Source: Phialocephala subalpina (lineage: Eukaryota; Ascomycota; Leotiomycetes; Helotiales; Mollisiaceae). Taken from it: DNA of 64,000 nt. Positions 1 to 10,663 of this stretch are shown one piece after another (position 1 is the stretch's first letter; each line of letters begins with the position of its first letter). The position numbers and the translations under genes are program-made. The notes under the pieces were generated by a model. It had not been told where the DNA came from. It made no database searches and saw only the letters and a list, made by a program, of their open reading frames with translations. The DNA lies in the NCBI GenBank assembly GCA_900073065.1, contig FJOG01000039.1, positions 431,578 through 495,577 of the forward strand, written 5' to 3'.

Positions 1-2
1 AT

Positions 3-535
3 ATTAAGGATGGCAAGTTAGACCCTCAAGAGGCTCGCACTCCATACCAACGCGGTGGCAGAGGTCGTGGTCGGGGTGGCCGAGGTGGTAATTTTAAAGG
101 AGGAGATCGCGAACGCAATGGGAACCGTGACCGAGGTGATCGTGATCCAGATGACTGGAAGAAGAGGCGTGAGGATGACCGAGCTTCTGGATTCAAGGAT
201 GACCGCAGAAATGGACGAGATGGACACCATAAGAAGGGTGGACGCGGTGGTCGTGGTGGACGTCGTGATGATCGAGGAGGTCGCGGCGGCGACAGAAACC
301 GCGAGCGTGAGGACAGAGATAAGTGAGTAAAGTGCTTCAATTATGCAATGGCAAACCTAACAGTTTTTACAGGGACAGCAAGGCTGAGGCCAAGACCGAG
401 GAGTCGAACGAGAAGAAGGCCGAACCAGCAGCAGAGACCAACCCCAACGAGAAGAAGCGTGCCCGCGAAGACGATGGGGAGGGAGCACCAGCAAAGAAAA
501 TCGACACCAAGACCGAAGTCTCTGTCGAGTCATGA
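3..535 (+). CDS. C-terminal part of an RG/RGG-rich, probably RNA-binding protein (5' end outside window)
   Basis: The reading frame is open from the window edge and is spliced once: exon 3-322, intron 323-372 (50 bp, GTGAGT...ACAG), exon 373-535 ending in TGA. The first exon is dense in RGG and RG steps mixed with Arg/Asp pairs, typical of RNA-binding tails. The second exon is Lys/Glu/Ala-rich, contains a basic KKRAR-type cluster that could be a nuclear localisation signal, and ends EVSVES. No folded domain lies within the visible part. A La-type (Lhp1) or another RNA-chaperone protein would fit such a tail, but the diagnostic domains would be upstream of the window, so this is only a suggestion. 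Confidence 0.75.
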
Positions 536-1149
536 TACCCCCATCTGCTTTCCCGGCTCTTCTTTACGAAGCTCATGCATGGTCAATTGGTTGGTTGTAT
601 CATTTGGCGTTAACGGGACACGATGGGCAGGTTCTTTCTCGATATTCATGTCTCTCACATCTGGAGCTGTCTTGTGCTTTCAGGGCTTTGCGGACTTATG
701 GTTGGCATACGAGAGCTTGTACTTTGTGCAAGCATGCTGCTGCTTTAGAATAACGATTGCGCTTGTACATACCTCCTCACGTCCCCGACCGGGTGCTTAT
801 AGCACCACAAAAAATAAAAGATTTTGGAGCATTAGACTGAAATATTCATGCTTGAACGTGGAGTGCATCAAAAATTGAGATTAATGGATGCTAGGATTTG
901 CTTGGAGTTGGGGAGTGTACCGTTGATTCTAGTTACGCCCATGTTCTACATATCCGGAGATACTCCAACCAGAGCTCCATCAGGCTCCCTAAATGCATAG
1001 ACACATAAGGAGATCTCAATAATACACAGTAATACCAGCTTTTGAACAAGGCAGCCAGCCAGGCATCCCATCCCATCCCATCTTCATCATACAAGCCCAC
1101 GCTATGCATCATACATCCTCTTCATCCGACTAAACCACCTTCTCCCAGC

Positions 1150-2352
1150 TCAATGTATCACCTCTCCCAAATCAATATGAACCGGTTCCCAAGGCCGCGC
1201 CCCTTTAGCTTCCATCTCACTCGGCAACCGCACATTATTCCCCGGACTATACAAATACCACGCCTTCAGCGCCGCAACACTGGCTCGAATCTTCGCCTCT
1301 AACAAGCTGGGTCCTGCTCCCTCTCCTAGCTTGTCGCTTCCGCTGTATATCCCTACCACGTAGACGGGTGATCTGCTGTGTCGTCCTGTCTCGCTCAGCA
1401 TCCGTGCTACTGGGTGCTCGAACTCTTCTCTCTTGCATAACCGGGCCAGCTCGCGTTCTGGAGCTTTGAAGACGAATAGGGAGGAGATGTCGAGATGTCT
1501 GCTTAGGATATGCTGCTTCACGAATCTCTTCGCTGCGTCCCTTCCGGCGTGCGCGAACAAGCTTCCTACTACCGCCTTCACGAACGAAGAGTATGCTTGT
1601 TCCTGCGACAGTGGCTCGTACTCCTCCCTATCCTTTGGAATCGTGTCTCCAAACTCGTCATCATACACATTCCTACTGCTTATTCCCCTCCTGTAGAATT
1701 GCTTCGAGTCCGGTCTCGTGGTTGCACCAAACTCCCCTAATTTTGTCCCAGGTGCAACTTTTGAGAATTGCAGTAACCCAGGATCAACTTCTGAACCTGG
1801 GGAAGCCGCCGTCTCAACACCCCATTCCTTCGCGATCAACTGGAGAGTCTTCGGTCCATTATAGGCGTATGCTGCAGCGAATAGAACAGTCATAGGTAGA
1901 CGTGGATATGTACAAAGGAGGTATTCTGCAACGTGGTAGGAGATTATAGAGCCACCGAGCTGAGCTAACGAAGCATTATTGAAATTCGCATTCGAGTCCG
2001 CCGAAGGATCGACTAATGTTCGTGCCATTGTCTGTAAAGGCACTTTCGAAGGTAAGGAGAGTCGAGCATGTAATGCTGCGAGCTTAGCGGATTTGAGAGC
2101 GTTGCTTGGAGGTGGTGATGCATATTGGCTTCGAGGATGTTTGGTGGATGGAACGAGTTTCGGAGGAGAGGTTTCGATTGGAACTGGTTCGTATTCCCCG
2201 TCTTCGTGTATGATGTCTGCAGTTGAAGCAGAAGACTGTGACCGTGTTTGACTAGCTAGACTTCGTTGTATTTGTACTTGTCGTAGACAGCATGGTCGTG
2301 TGCGCGGAGAGAGCAATTGTCCGCTCCATCTTTCCAGTCGTAACCTCTTCAT
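1150..2352 (-). CDS. mrpl3: Mitochondrial large-subunit ribosomal protein mL44 (MRPL3 family)
   Basis: Intronless, 400 aa. I chose the ATG at 2350-2352 because the open frame upstream of it has no conserved character, while the protein from this Met starts with an Arg/Leu/Ser-rich, acid-poor presequence suited to mitochondrial import. The middle matches the fungal mL44 family: an RNase III-like fold without catalytic residues (roughly residues 110-290, including the LGGSIISYHVAEYL and YPRLPMTVLFAA stretches), then a double-stranded-RNA-binding-like C-terminus (about 300-400). In the mitoribosome this protein sits on large-subunit rRNA and does not cleave RNA. Divergent from the complex I subunit gene 267 bp away. 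Confidence 0.9.
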   Translation of the reverse strand: MKRLRLERWSGQLLSPRTRPCCLRQVQIQRSLASQTRSQSSASTADIIHEDGEYEPVPIETSPPKLVPSTKHPRSQYASPPPSNALKSAKLAALHARLSLPSKVPLQTMARTLVDPSADSNANFNNASLAQLGGSIISYHVAEYLLCTYPRLPMTVLFAAAYAYNGPKTLQLIAKEWGVETAASPGSEVDPGLLQFSKVAPGTKLGEFGATTRPDSKQFYRRGISSRNVYDDEFGDTIPKDREEYEPLSQEQAYSSFVKAVVGSLFAHAGRDAAKRFVKQHILSRHLDISSLFVFKAPERELARLCKREEFEHPVARMLSETGRHSRSPVYVVGIYSGSDKLGEGAGPSLLEAKIRASVAALKAWYLYSPGNNVRLPSEMEAKGARPWEPVHIDLGEVIH

Positions 2353-2619
2353 CGAAACTGCGACTCCGCACCTGCTTGGCCCGACAAGAAAGGAGAGTCG
2401 TGAGGGGGATTGGGCGTTGTGGTGGTGATGTTTGCTTGACTTGATCCCCTGCCCAAAATTTCTCAAGCTTCTCACACGATCATTGCATTTCATGGACCCA
2501 TAATTTTCTGAAAGAGCGGTCCCACGTGATTTAGCGTGTGAGCTCCTCGCATCAGTTCCGACCTCTGCAGAACACCAGTCGAAAGCAAACAACCCCTTGT
2601 CTTTCTGCAATTGATCAAG
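2353..2619. promoter_or_regulatory. Shared divergent promoter between mL44 and the complex I subunit gene
   Basis: This 267-bp gap separates the start codons of two head-to-head genes for mitochondrial proteins. It contains a CACGTG palindrome at 2523-2528 (followed by AT), the kind of E-box recognised by Cbf1-like bHLH factors. The palindrome is seen directly; its use is inferred. Confidence 0.4.
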
Positions 2620-3048
2620 ATGGTATGTTGCAATGCAAATTGGATGGATTGAGAGCTCTGCTAACAACTCCTAGGGCGGCGGCGGCAAGATTCCGTAAGT
2701 CAATGGCCTGCGAAACCTCGAGACGACATTCCTCCTTTCAGAACTCTGACAGCAGAACAGCTACCCCAAGCACGTCTGGTCACCGGCAGGTGGCTGGTAC
2801 TCCCAACCTTCGAACTGGAAAGCGAACACGGCAGTCTTTGGATTTGTCATTGTCGGCATTACGGCTATGATGTGGAAGTTGAGCGCAGACAGGGAGGTGC
2901 GGACGAGATTCCCAGAAGAAGGCCGATTCTTCCCAAGTCGATAGTATGTTATTCGCAGATACGTTATACGCACAACGGCTAATATTGGGACAGCTGGAGC
3001 AAGCAAATCATTGAGCACGAAAAGAACGCGAAGAATGGGACATCATAG
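2620..3048 (+). CDS. Small single-membrane-span subunit of NADH:ubiquinone oxidoreductase (NDUFB4/B15-like)
   Basis: Four tiny exons: 2620-2622 (the ATG alone), 2675-2694, 2761-2943 and 2994-3048, with introns of 52, 66 and 50 bp. All junctions are GT-AG and in phase, giving 86 aa. The protein begins MGGGGKIPYPKHVWSPAGGW, has one hydrophobic helix (about residues 35-53), then a charged segment with SADREVRTRFPEEGRFF and YWSKQIIEHEK. Fungal proteins with this layout are annotated as a complex I accessory subunit, and the post-helix ERDR...EG pattern resembles NDUFB4/B15. Family membership is recalled rather than searched, so the subunit name is tentative. An initiator codon alone on its exon explains why a simple ORF scan misses the gene. 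Confidence 0.65.
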
Positions 3049-5508
3049 AACGGGACAGATGAAGATGGGCTTGTACATATTTCAGGAGTCTTGAATGGAC
3101 TGGGCTTGCACTTCGAGATTTCGAGACACGGTATGAATGACTTGCAATGAGCGTTTTACCATGGCGGAGTTTAGATGGTCGACATGGCTGCTGCGAGCAT
3201 TTGCATCAATCCCTTACGAAATGCTTCCATATCGTCGCTACGTAACAACGATTGTGGAAGAGCCTATCCAGCTGCTCATGTCCATTCGTGCTCTCTCACT
3301 CACTCTCTCTCTCTCTCTCTCTCTCTTCAGATCAATCTCTCTTTTCGCTGTTGCCTGCAACTCATGGTAAGAATAGTAGGAAAAGTTCGAGAGGGTCTAT
3401 TTAGTACGTCGGAGGGTCAACCCTAACGAATTTCGATAGAGGCACTAAGCCGTCGCGGCTCTCTAAGAAGCTTTCGATACTTGGAATAAAATCCTCGGCG
3501 TAAAATCTCAACTCGTCTATCGTCTGGTTCTTAACTATCTAGCGTACTACTATATCTAACTTGTGATAAAGCTTCGGTATTTCTAGATATGTATTAAAGA
3601 CGTGGCATATTAACGCACATCTCATCGGTGAACTTAGTATCATTATTATCAACTTATTAGTTAATACTATTTATTTGAATCGGGAATTACTTATATGCGC
3701 CTTATAGCTTCTAAGCTACCGAGGAGGAGAATGCCGAACCCTATATAGGTTAACAGAGTCATCAGCCGCTTTCTAAGATGTTTTTATTTATGTAAAAGGT
3801 TCCGCCGTCTCTGCTTCTCAGCAGGCCCGATCAGTCCCTAATCATCAATATATAAATTCTCCAGGAGATGATTTAAAGCATATGCAGCATCTCGCATACC
3901 TCGTTTCCTCTTTACCTCGGAGTCCTTGTAGCGTGAAGTTATATCTTCCTATATAAGGATAGTTAAATTGTGACGACGATTTACAGGCATGGGGTTAAAG
4001 AGGGGACGCTGAGTGATGTGGAGAGTTTGGGGCGGGAGGGAGAGCATGGGGTTGATGGTGAGAAGCATGGAAAGGATTTTGGGAATGTGGATGCGGCGGA
4101 TTTGAGACGGATTTTTATACGAGGCAACATGAGAAGGAGATTATGAAGGAGAGTAGTGTTATGGGATAGATTTATCTGTGTGTGAATGGTTCAAGAGGTT
4201 CGAGTTAGTAACTAGAAGTGGATAGAGGGGCGTTGGGGAAGGGTGTTCGTCTCGCTACTCATCTGTCTTAAGTTGTATGTTCGAGGGATGGAATACTATG
4301 ACAGATACCCAGTGGATGTGATAACTCTCCTTTGAGCAATAGCAATATTTCAGCGAATAGCTACGAATTGTAATGAATAATTACAGGGAGACTATCACCC
4401 TAATACAGTCGCTAACGAAATCGGCTTCCCCTCAAACTTACTGTGAAAGTTTCAGCGACGCTCGCTAGACAGGGATATCCACAAGCACTTTGCCAGAAGA
4501 GGCTAGACGCCACACATGGTCTTGGCGAGCGACGGTAATTTCACAAAATATTACTTGAGCTATTTTATACTCGCATACGTTTCCGCTATTTTCTTGGCTA
4601 CGTAGTTAATAAATCTTAGCTAATAAACACACTAAGGCATTATCTACTGGTAACGCGCGCTCCGCACGCCGAGGCCCTGAAACGGTGGGTGGCTGGGCAA
4701 AGGGGAAAAGGGAGAATTTACGTGTGCTGATGCCCCCCCTCCTGCCCAGTAGTATGGTTGATAGCGGTTCTAGTATATATACCACAGACGGATCAGCTCC
4801 AATAATATTCGTTCATGGCATACGCAGGTGGTAATGCGGCATCTGTGTTGATGTTGCAGCTGACCAAGAGCAAGTAATGCGGGGTGTGAATCACGCCGAC
4901 CCTGAGTTGAATTTTGTTTGTACCACTCCGGTACGAATTGCTCAATGCAATGACGAAAAATGAACTGAATTAATTGATTGATGATGATCTCTATCCTAGG
5001 GTAGAAACGAAGGGTTTATATCCTTCTGTCACGTATAAGAGGTACTCTGGAGAGTCTGCCACGTGACTTGAAATGATGCTGAAATTGACTCTTGATTCTT
5101 CACCAACCTGGCTATTCCAGAGGCTTATATAGACAAAAATGAGTGACATGTTGCGTAATACATAGCGTAATCAAGGGGTAAGGAATGCTTCAAGGAGAGT
5201 TTAAGGAGTGTACGACCCGCTATTATGGGGTTGGAGTAATGCGTTCTGTGTCCCTAGATTCAGTCGATCCTGATCACCTGATGTGTACATAGTGCGTGAC
5301 AGATGATAATGAGGGGGCACCTGACCAACTATCTCGAAGGTGAACCAATGCAGATGCTGATGCCTGTTAGGCATCAGCCATTGCTCAGCCTCACCATCGC
5401 CATCTTTTCTCCCCATCACGTTTACAAAGGCCCATCATCTTGGAGTTCGGCTCTTAGAGAGCGATATAGGGAGTCCAAAGAAGAAACCCGCGCGTCATAA
5501 GCTCAACA
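3049..5508. other. 2.46-kb gene-poor interval with simple repeat and decayed, AT-biased sequence
   Basis: A (CT)n microsatellite occupies about 3290-3326. From about 3420 to 4620 the sequence is TA-rich with scattered CG-rich fragments and no sustained reading frame, which is typical of RIP-decayed repeats. A 31-bp stretch at 4653-4683 recurs at 9687-9717 with two differences. Around 4890-5050 the sequence looks like non-coding repeat DNA, but I could not define ends or target duplications. Confidence 0.5.
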
Positions 5509-8500
5509 ATGGAGGCGCCAGAGCCCTCCACAGCCTCCGTTCCGCCAGCAAAATTACCGCCAAACACGACGAATCATGCTAAGGACGCAACTGTCAAAGA
5601 CAATGAAATCTCCATAGTTAGAGACAGGGTGGCGACGAATTACAACTCGCCTAATTGCAGCAATGCAAGTATTGTTGTAGGACTTGTCGCTTTGCTATTA
5701 GGCTGCGCAATGGCTTGGTGGATGTCCAGTGACGTCCAAGATACCGTATTAGCGATCAGGGAGAGCACCGAGGTGATAAATGCTGGAGGGGATTCGATTG
5801 TCTCGCGGAATGGATACAACAGTTGGGGCCAACTACCAGGTCCTGCCACGAATGATTCAAAACTCAACTCGTCTGCCAACTCGCTTACACCACCCGTCTG
5901 GATTGTCCCGTTCGCTCGCAACAGGGACTTCGTCGGACGTGAGGAGATCCTGGAGAGGCTTCTGAAGATCATACTGCCCAGCGCAGATAAAGATGTCTGC
6001 CAGCGAACTGCCATCGAAGGCCTCGGAGGAGTCGGCAAGACGCAGATTGCACTAGAGGCTGCCTTTCGGATCCGAGATCAGCATCCAGACTGCTCTGTGT
6101 TCTGGGTCTCCGCAGTGGACGCGATGAGTTTTGAGAACGCCTTCCGAGAGATTGGCCGACAGCTACAGGTGAAGGAGATCGATAGGGATGAGGCGGATGC
6201 CAAGTTGCTCGTCAAGAATGCGTTGAGCCAAAGTGCTACTAGCTGGCTCTTGATCATCGACAATGCCGATGATTTACAGCTCTTTGGCAATGCTGACGCA
6301 ATGCCGTCCTCCGATTACCTCCCATTTAGCCCCACTGGTTCTATTCTATTCACGACGAGAAATCACGAGGCCATAGTAGGGCTGGACATCCCCCCGAGCA
6401 ACGTCATTGCTGTAAGGGAAATGGGCCGGGATGAAGCTATCAAACTATTGCAGCAAAACTTGGAGAAGTCCCAAATTGGCGATGCAGAGATCACGAATCG
6501 CTTGCTTGACTTCCTAGCTGATTTACCTCTAGCTATCAAGCAAGCATCAGCGTACATGGCCAAGACGGGGATATCGAACGCCCGATATCTCGAGCACTGC
6601 CAGTCAAGTGACAAGAATTTGGTTGGTTTGCTTAGCAAAGAGTTCGAGGATCAGCATGGCCACAAGCACCAGAACATGAAGAACCCAGTGGCTACGACCT
6701 GGCTCCTTTCCTTCCAGCAGATCTCTCAAGAAAACAAGCTCGCTGCGCAGTACCTGCACTTCATGTGCTTCCTGGCAGAGAAGGACATCCCTGCGTCTCT
6801 ACTCCCGCCGGCGGATGATGAACTGGACAAAGAGGGAGCCATCAAAATTCTGAAGGCCTATGCATTCATTAACGAGCGGATAGGCTCGAGCTCATTCGAT
6901 ATCCACCACTTAGTCCGACTACCGATGCGGAACTGGTTGGAGACCGAGAGGGAGGTAGAGATATGCGCTACCTCTGTCTTACAGCGACTTGCCGATGTGT
7001 TTCCATGGCCAGAGTACGAGAATCAGGGCTTGTGGATGAGGTACCTACCACATGTGCTGACAGTCTTAGGAGGCCGAAAGGATGCAGGCGACGAGAAAGA
7101 TGTGAGGGGCCTCCTCCCTAAGGTGGGCCGCAGCCTTTTTCTTCTTAGAAGATACAACGATGCGGTACAAATATATTGGCAGGAGGTCAAGTTGAAGGAG
7201 AAGATGTTAGGAATAGAGCATCCCGGCACGCTCAGCGGCATGAACAGCCTCGCACTTATGCTCCAAGGTCAGGGGAAGTACGAAGAGGCTGAGGCAATGC
7301 ATCGGCAGGCGCTCAGATTCAGAGAGAAGGTATTAGGGATAGAGCACCCCGACACACTCACTAGCATGGAAAATCTCGCAAATGTGCTCTATTGGCAGGG
7401 GAAGTACGAAGAGGCTGAGACGATGTATCGTCAGAAGCTCAAGTTGACGGAGAAGATATTAGGGATAGAGCATCCCGACACACTCACCAGCATGAACTAC
7501 CTTGCACATGCTCTCTCTGCGCAGGAAAAGTACGAAGAGGCCGAGGCGATGCACCGGCAGACGCTCAGATTGAGAGAGAGGGTTTTGGGAATAGAGCAGC
7601 CCGACACAATTTACAGCAGGAATAACCTTGCCAGTGTGCTCCATATCCGGGGGAAGTATGAAGAGGCTGAGGCGATGCATCGGCAGGATCTCAGGTTGAT
7701 GGAGAAGGTATTAGGGACAGAGCACCCCGACACTCTCACCAGCATGTACAACCTTGCACTTGTGCTCTATGAGCAGGGGAAGTACGAAGAGGCTGAGACG
7801 ATACAACGGCAGACGCATGCCCTGAGAGAGAAAGTATTGGGAACAACGCATCCCTCCACACTGAACAATATGGGCAGCCTCGCACTTATACTCTATAGCC
7901 AAGGGAAGTACGAAGAGGCCGAGGTAATGTATCGGCGGACACTCAAGTTGATGGAGAAGGTACTGGGAATAGAGCACCCCGACACTCTTACTAGCATGAG
8001 CAACCTCGCACTTGTGCTCGATAAGCAGGAGAAGTACGAAGAGGCCGAGGCGATGGATCGGCAGACGCTCAAGCTGAGAGAGAGGGTGTTGGGGATACGG
8101 CATTCCGACACACTCGGCAGCATGATCAACCTTGCAACAGCTCTACATAGACAAGGGAAGTACGAGGAAGCCGAGACGGTGATTCGGCAGACGCTCAAGT
8201 TGGTGGAGAAGGTGCTGGGAACAGAGCACCCTAAGACACTCATTAGCATGAACAACCTTGCATTTGTACTCTATACGCAGGGAAGGTACGAAGAGGCCGA
8301 GGCGATGAATCGGCGGACGCTTAAGTTGAGAGAGAACGTGTTGGGGATAGAGCATCCCGACACACGCACTAGCATGGACAGCCTTGCACTTGTGCTCCTT
8401 ACCCGAGGGAAGTACGAAGAGGCTGAGGCAATGCATCGGCAGGCGCTCAGATTCAGAGAGAAGGTATTAGGGATAGAGCATCCCGATACACTCACTAGTA

Positions 8501-8676
8501 TGGAAAATCTCGCAAATGTGCTCGAGAGGCAGGGGAAGTACGAAGATGCCGAGGCGATGCATCGGCAGATGCTCGAGCTAATGGAGAATATATTAGGGAT
8601 AGAGCACCCGAGTACTCGAAGAAGAAGGAGCAATCTGGCGGATTGCTTGAAAGCCAAGGATGAGAGAGGAAGGTAG
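5509..8676 (+). CDS. NLR-like NB-ARC / tetratricopeptide-repeat protein with an N-terminal membrane anchor
   Basis: Intronless, 1055 aa; an in-frame TAG at 5467-5469 supports the ATG at 5509. Order: low-complexity N-terminus (1-50); one transmembrane helix at about 54-72; linker; NB-ARC ATPase from about 135 with P-loop GLGGVGKT (171-178), Walker B LLIIDNADD (247-255), an RNBS-B-like ILFTTRN and a GLPL-equivalent DLPLAIKQA; a winged-helix-like section; then twelve 42-residue TPRs (about 548-1051) built on KYEEAEAMHRQ...LGIEHPDTLTSM. Fungal NB-ARC-TPR proteins are STAND switches of the kind used in non-self recognition; nucleotide-driven oligomerisation is the expected mode. No N-terminal effector domain is recognisable, only the membrane helix. 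Repeat units 2 and 11 are almost identical in DNA, so the repeat domain is still rearranging. Confidence 0.9.
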   Translation: MEAPEPSTASVPPAKLPPNTTNHAKDATVKDNEISIVRDRVATNYNSPNCSNASIVVGLVALLLGCAMAWWMSSDVQDTVLAIRESTEVINAGGDSIVSRNGYNSWGQLPGPATNDSKLNSSANSLTPPVWIVPFARNRDFVGREEILERLLKIILPSADKDVCQRTAIEGLGGVGKTQIALEAAFRIRDQHPDCSVFWVSAVDAMSFENAFREIGRQLQVKEIDRDEADAKLLVKNALSQSATSWLLIIDNADDLQLFGNADAMPSSDYLPFSPTGSILFTTRNHEAIVGLDIPPSNVIAVREMGRDEAIKLLQQNLEKSQIGDAEITNRLLDFLADLPLAIKQASAYMAKTGISNARYLEHCQSSDKNLVGLLSKEFEDQHGHKHQNMKNPVATTWLLSFQQISQENKLAAQYLHFMCFLAEKDIPASLLPPADDELDKEGAIKILKAYAFINERIGSSSFDIHHLVRLPMRNWLETEREVEICATSVLQRLADVFPWPEYENQGLWMRYLPHVLTVLGGRKDAGDEKDVRGLLPKVGRSLFLLRRYNDAVQIYWQEVKLKEKMLGIEHPGTLSGMNSLALMLQGQGKYEEAEAMHRQALRFREKVLGIEHPDTLTSMENLANVLYWQGKYEEAETMYRQKLKLTEKILGIEHPDTLTSMNYLAHALSAQEKYEEAEAMHRQTLRLRERVLGIEQPDTIYSRNNLASVLHIRGKYEEAEAMHRQDLRLMEKVLGTEHPDTLTSMYNLALVLYEQGKYEEAETIQRQTHALREKVLGTTHPSTLNNMGSLALILYSQGKYEEAEVMYRRTLKLMEKVLGIEHPDTLTSMSNLALVLDKQEKYEEAEAMDRQTLKLRERVLGIRHSDTLGSMINLATALHRQGKYEEAETVIRQTLKLVEKVLGTEHPKTLISMNNLAFVLYTQGRYEEAEAMNRRTLKLRENVLGIEHPDTRTSMDSLALVLLTRGKYEEAEAMHRQALRFREKVLGIEHPDTLTSMENLANVLERQGKYEDAEAMHRQMLELMENILGIEHPSTRRRRSNLADCLKAKDERGR

Positions 8677-9792
8677 GAAAGTTAGTCGAAGAAATGGCAT
8701 TTATTTGTCGTCCAAAGTAACTGGATGTCGAGCTATAGTAGCCAATGGTTGCGGCGGACTGGAGATAAGTTAGGTCCTACGTCGTACCATTCTACTATAG
8801 CACTATGAGCCAATCTCGACCTGCCAATGACAGTGACTTTAAACAAGTTTATGGAGGCAAATTTGTTTTCAGTGTGAGAGAATCAATATACACTCACCTT
8901 CACCGCTACCCTTAAATATGCTCGCGCTGGGATGCAAAAGAGCTCCGTGGTAGGCTGCACAGAAGTCCCAAGAGTTTGTCGTGATGGCCACAATTATCCA
9001 GGGCATTTTCTTAGTGGTAAGATAAAGTGGACTTCGTCATGGATCTTATGGACGTCTCCAGCAGAAATTAACCTACCACAGAAACAACACACAGACCTCT
9101 CGAACGGCGTCGACATCTCATCTTCATACTTCCTAACTGAAGCTCGAATATTTGAGGTGATATTTTGGCGGGAACGCCTCGGAGGCAGTTTCGCGAAGCA
9201 CGAATTCACACCCTACAGGAGACGCAGGTCTTGTACCTCGCGCCATCGTCCCTAGCCCCGAACTTGTCGATGGATTGGGGCCCTTTCGAACGGCACGGTA
9301 GGTTACTACACCTGAGACTGCATGGCACCTCGCAAGTTTGAGAGACCTTTCGACAACAAGCACATGCCAGAGAGGCTACACGAAATGTAAACAGGAAGGA
9401 CCTTGCGCATAATATTCTAGACAGGCGCAAGACAAACCATTCTTTTCATCTTACCATCCCATAGAAACAGCTCAAAGTCGGCATGTAGGATCACAAAATT
9501 CGTGTCTGGGGGTGAGACACTGGACAGCCGAGCTAATCTAAAAGTGGTATACAGAATCACGTGGGATGCGTGGACGCTAAACCCTTTTGGCGAGCCTTTG
9601 AAAGGCTTTGCTGGTGGAGCGGGCAACGGGCCACACAAGCTCGTCAGCGCAGCTCCTGCCGGCGGGTTACTATTCCCCTTCACTGGACGCGCGCTGCGCA
9701 CGCCGATGCCCTGAAACCAGCTGACCTGTTAATCGCACCTTAGTATTTTGAACCTACCTTGCAAGATCTTTTGGCCTATCGCTAATAGTCTA
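8677..9792. other. Intergenic, no supported gene
   Basis: Short frames here lack conserved character. The interval contains half of a dispersed repeat (9297-9318, second copy at 10373-10394, three transitions in 22 bp) and a 31-bp segment (9687-9717) shared with 4653-4683. A GTGTCT...AGACAC hairpin lies near 9505-9523. Confidence 0.4.
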
Positions 9793-10011
9793 TCATCTTC
9801 GTGACGCCCTTTTAGTATGCAAAGTGAAGCGAGTCATATTTTTGCAATCTCGAGAGGCTATATCCGCTCCTCTTTCCAAGAGAAGTTCGAGAAGGTCCAG
9901 AAAATAAGACTGCGCCGTGAGGTACAGCGCTGCCCGCCCCTTAGAATCAGCGGCCGGATCTATCCACTCCATCAGCAGCTCCCTGACCACCTCTTCGTCG
10001 ATTAGGATCAT
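9793..10011 (-). pseudogene. Ankyrin-repeat relic
   Basis: A 72-codon minus-strand frame from the ATG at 10009-10011 encodes one and a half ankyrin-like units: VVRELLMEWIDPAADSKGRA, then LDLLELLLERGADIASRDCK. The helix-turn-helix pattern and the LLERGAD signature are visible. No remaining ankyrin array or effector domain continues on either side, so this is best read as a remnant of a larger ankyrin gene. It lies about 1.3 kb from the decayed HET-ankyrin gene on the same strand and may come from a related copy. Confidence 0.55.
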
Positions 10012-10619
10012 TGGCTCTTCTACACTCTCGAATACTGTTGAAGAGCTTTATAGCATGTCTGCAAAGTAAAAAACAGTATTTCGACGGCTCTGCGACGGAT
10101 GGCTCCCATGTGAGGCGCGTGAGACGTTTCCATGGTATTAAAGCGTGTGATCACATGGGTTCACACCACGCAAACCTATTCGGGCAATACGGGCACGAAT
10201 AAGGGCGAGGGCCGCTAGCACCCAATTTGGACGTTTACAGCAGCCAATCAGCATCAGGCTTGGCGAAGAGATCTCCGGTGGGAAACCCCGCATTTTCGGA
10301 CCCCTGCCCTCGCGCGCTGGTTGGTTGTCCCTTCCTCTCGTTCCTCGTTTCAAGGCACTTCGTTTCAGGGCAGGTAAGTTACTACGCCTGAAACAAAGTC
10401 GATTTCATCCACCTTACACTTACCAACTACTTATTCTAATGTTTCTCGATTGGAATTCCACTACTCTAATCAATTTCGAAGGCTTCGTGTGAGCCGCAGG
10501 CTGGCACCCATGTAAGTTATCAGAAGTAAGTAGCTAGAAAAGTAAAAGCGAAGCTTCTAGAATCTTCTAGCTGTGACGATTCTGGCGTCACCTGACTTTC
10601 ACTTGACTAGCCCCTAAGT

Positions 10620-10642
10620 CTTCCTGAGCCTGTCTCAGGAAG
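10620..10642. repeat. Perfect 9-bp hairpin
   Basis: CTTCCTGAG and CTCAGGAAG flank a 5-nt loop. It sits 21 bp before the MITE-like element; no coding frame uses it. Function unknown. Confidence 0.4.
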
Positions 10643-10663
10643 CGACTCACGTGGAGGCCCCTT

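Noticed and set aside
4890..5180. Possible solo LTR
   Set aside because: Texture is repeat-like but no terminal TG...CA pair or target duplication could be fixed.
7459..8657. Long minus-strand frames with repeating Leu/Ser/Cys pattern
   Set aside because: They mirror the TPR array of the NLR-like gene on the other strand.
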